The notes under the pieces: generated by a model
What the model was told of the DNA's origin: nothing
Seen by the model: the letters and a program-made list of their open reading frames with translations, nothing else
The model's database searches: none
Program-made: the position numbers and the translations under genes
DNA from: Megalopta genalis
Taxonomy: Eukaryota > Arthropoda > Insecta > Hymenoptera > Halictidae
Reading direction: 5' to 3'
NCBI RefSeq assembly: GCF_051020955.1
Contig: NC_135015.1
Span: 10,799,616-10,863,615 of the forward strand
DNA length: 64,000 nucleotides
In this document: positions 61,791-64,000 of the stretch, one piece after another
Layout of the letters: the number at the start of each line of letters is the position of its first letter
Position numbering within the stretch: the stretch's first letter is position 1

Positions 61791-63214
61791 TTACGTTTGA
61801 ATTCGATTAATTACTTACTTGTTGAAGTTAAACGTGTAAAAGACGGAAGTATACTTAAAATATCACAAAAATTATTGCAATTTTTTGGTACTGAATACGC
61901 GACATTTTCTTTAAAACTTACGAAAAAGCTTAAGAAATTATTGAACGAATGAAGATCAATATTCAGTCTACTATATTGGGCCTACAAGATATTTTCGATT
62001 CATTCTCACTTCGATGAGAAAATTATTTTGCGGTACAACAAACCGTAGCGGTCGTGTTTTTCGTTCCTTTCTCCCGATTGAGAAATTCGTTCGATGCAAG
62101 CATCCGCGAAACCACAAGAAAATCCGACAAGAAATATGATCAGTTTGAGGAGCAATTCGCTATCCCGTTCTCGAGACACAAACGATCGATTGTTTGGTCT
62201 TGTGAGTTGCTGGTTCGCCCGATGGTTATAAATAACACGCCGACTGCGTGAAACGCAGCGAAATCGCTTCTATCGCCTCTGGGATAACAGCGATAAGCTA
62301 CACTTTTCCGAAGACAGGCCTTTTATTGGACTTTTATGTGGAACCACGAAAAATCCGTCATAAACTTTCTCGCTGAAAATAGAGTCGTACATTCGACGAA
62401 TACGCTGCTTTTGTACGTTCGTTATCGATGAACGAGATACGAAACTATTTCGACGAGTATCGCGTTTGTCAAAGCTTGCTTTTTATATTGTGCTCGTATT
62501 AAAAATTCAATCGATACATTTGGTAGATTTGCATTGGTTATTTACATTCTCGAGAATTTCTCGAAAATTAAAAGCTAATATTTGGCGTGCTTATTAATAC
62601 TTTGTTTCAATCCTATACGTATTTTCGGAAACCAAGGACTTCGCTCAATCTTTTAACTTTTCCATTTTTACAATTTAAGAGAAAAATACTTTTAACCGGT
62701 TTAAATCAGTTATGTACATTCTGAAAATTTTATCAGGATTGATCGGTGCTGGAACGAAGTTGAAAAATATTAAAATCTTTAACCATTTCTAGTTCCTTGT
62801 GTTAAACAGTTCTGATGAAACATTTTCAGTATTTAATAAACTGGTTATTTATCCTAATAAACTAATCTTTCTAATTTTTTTGGAATCGTTTGTTGTCAAT
62901 TTTTGAAATCAATTTGCACTAGAATTTCATTCATAGTTGCGTTTTGACTAGCACTTGCTCAGTCTTAACACTAGATTTACTAGATTTACGTCAAAATGAC
63001 GGGTCACTAATCTTTTAATATTTACGATTATTTATATCGTAAATACACATTTATGAGTTATTTATTCAATTTATATATTACTTACGGCAAATGTTACAAT
63101 AACACTTGTTAAAAATCAGAATAAATGTCTTATTGTTACTTTTATAAATTAATATAAAACAGCTGTATTTTGTGCTCCATAAATCTATCGTTAATAATCT
63201 TTCTGTACTGTACT
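61791..63214. other. No gene seen
   Basis: Mixed sequence without recognisable genes. 62970-62990 repeats CTAGATTTACTAGATTTACG. Confidence 0.45.
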
Positions 63215-63440
63215 GAAGCCGATTATTGTTGGGTGACCAATTGCTGTGCCTTCGGTTTGTTTTTGGTTATAATTAACTTTATATTTATACATAGAACAAG
63301 ACATATGTTCTATGTTTCAATTCTATAATTTTTTGTTCTTTTATGTTGTTGATTTTTCACTGCAAAAATTTAACACGTCCTATTCGATTAATGTAAAGTT
63401 AATTATGTTCAGAAACAAACCAAAGGCACAGAATCAGATC
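63215..63440. mobile_element. Family B element, nearly complete
   Basis: The left arm GAAGCCGATTATTG...CCAATTGCTGTGCCTTCGGTT, then TTATAATTAACTTTATATTT. The right arm is TAAAGTTAATTATGTTCAGA then AACAAACCAAAGGCACAGAA. The arms are inverted over at least 45 bases with mismatches. This is the best single copy for seeing the family structure. It is non-coding. Confidence 0.75.
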
Positions 63441-64000
63441 TGATTTCGATTAAGAAGTAATGGATAGCATTCACATTTAACAGACCACGTATGAAATCTT
63501 CATCGCGGCTCCGACTCGTCGTTACAGCGCAGGAGGTTAAAGAACAACCGAACATCAACGGAAGTCGTTGTACACGTATCATAAAGTTCACAGTCAGTCA
63601 ACTGCCATCAAAGAATCACGTGATCCGTTACTTCAATTTCCAAGAAATTCGCAAGCCGCGGAGCCTCGCTAAGCCGCGAACGTGCAAAGACTACCGCCGG
63701 ACTATTCGCCACGATTTCTTTATTAACACAAATCGTCAGCCATTCTGCAGCCGTAAAAATTGCGTTTTACGATGCCCGGGTTAATTCCCATGGCTTGCAA
63801 CCTGATAGTTTCAACTTTCTTCGCCCGAGATAAATCTCCCCAACGCGTCGTTCACCGTGCAACCATCCTGTTTATATCGTCCGGATCGTTTAAGCTGGGG
63901 AAAGATGAAGTACGAGGTGGAAGGGAGGAGGATTCGAGCGTATTTCGGACTATATAAAACAGGAGGAAGGTGTGGCAGGCCAATAGAGAGTATACGATAT
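63441..64000. other. No gene seen
   Basis: A GC-richer stretch open on the plus strand at 63491-63784 without a domain. A TATATAAAA sequence at about 63950 near the edge could be a promoter element of something beyond the window, but nothing here supports it. Confidence 0.35.

Noticed and set aside
63945..63965. TATATAAAA near the right edge as a promoter
   Set aside because: No transcript start or coding sequence can be seen within the remaining bases, and TATA-like strings are common in this AT-rich sequence.

Overview
The window looks like an insect nuclear genome, most likely a hymenopteran (bee, wasp or ant). It is AT-rich with GC-richer islands, full of microsatellites and short non-autonomous DNA transposons, and its only recognisable gene is split into small exons by long introns. 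The taxon is an inference from this style; there is no rRNA, tRNA or diagnostic gene to confirm it. No bacterial-type operon, CRISPR array or prophage is visible.

The gene is on the minus strand, so it reads from high to low coordinates. Five exons could be assembled by joining open frames, splice sites and codon phase: 39810-39938, 39127-39245, 37288-37522, 28696-28830 and 10983-11101. All four junctions keep the frame and together give about 245 residues of an extracellular protein. It holds the second half of one CUB domain, a Thr-rich and charged linker of about 75 residues, and an almost complete second CUB domain with three N-glycosylation sequons. The introns are about 0.56, 1.6, 8.5 and 17.6 kb. 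The 5' part (start codon, signal peptide, first half of CUB1) and the 3' part were not found and probably lie outside the window or in exons I could not recognise. The architecture fits the CUB-only or CUB-rich neuronal receptor-auxiliary proteins (suppressor of lurcher / Neto-like), but the exact orthologue is not proven. One further possible minus-strand exon (1362-1481) is reported with low confidence.

The rest of the window is intronic or intergenic. It contains: (i) five copies of a ~248-bp TTAA-flanked, 17-bp-TIR piggyBac-type MITE with an internal 22-bp palindrome (8705, 31029, 31397, 42123, 50932); (ii) other TTAA-bounded MITEs (5077, 24106, 29049, 47031, 48561, and a decayed one near 15400); (iii) a hAT MITE with a perfect 8-bp target duplication (51622-51829); (iv) an 80-bp mariner-type MITE (38764); (v) a 315-bp foldback element with ~110-bp arms (16197); (vi) a family with ends reading like CCAATTACTGTGCC and an AT-rich inner arm (30955, 48187, 54665, 60630, 61707, 63215); (vii) a five-copy 135-149-bp minisatellite (11944-12612) next to a dispersed repeat; (viii) an LTR-like remnant at 341-604; and many simple repeats and perfect hairpins.

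Layout: 1-11 kb, LTR remnant, possible exon, MITEs; 11-12.7 kb, CUB2 last exon and minisatellite; 13-28 kb, long intron with foldback, hairpins and MITEs; 28.7 kb, CUB2 middle exon; 29-37 kb, intron with nested MITEs; 37-40 kb, cluster of three exons; 40-64 kb, upstream intron or flank with MITEs and GC-richer islands. I see no complete previously undescribed system. The most informative content is the reconstructed CUB gene and the layered MITE families.
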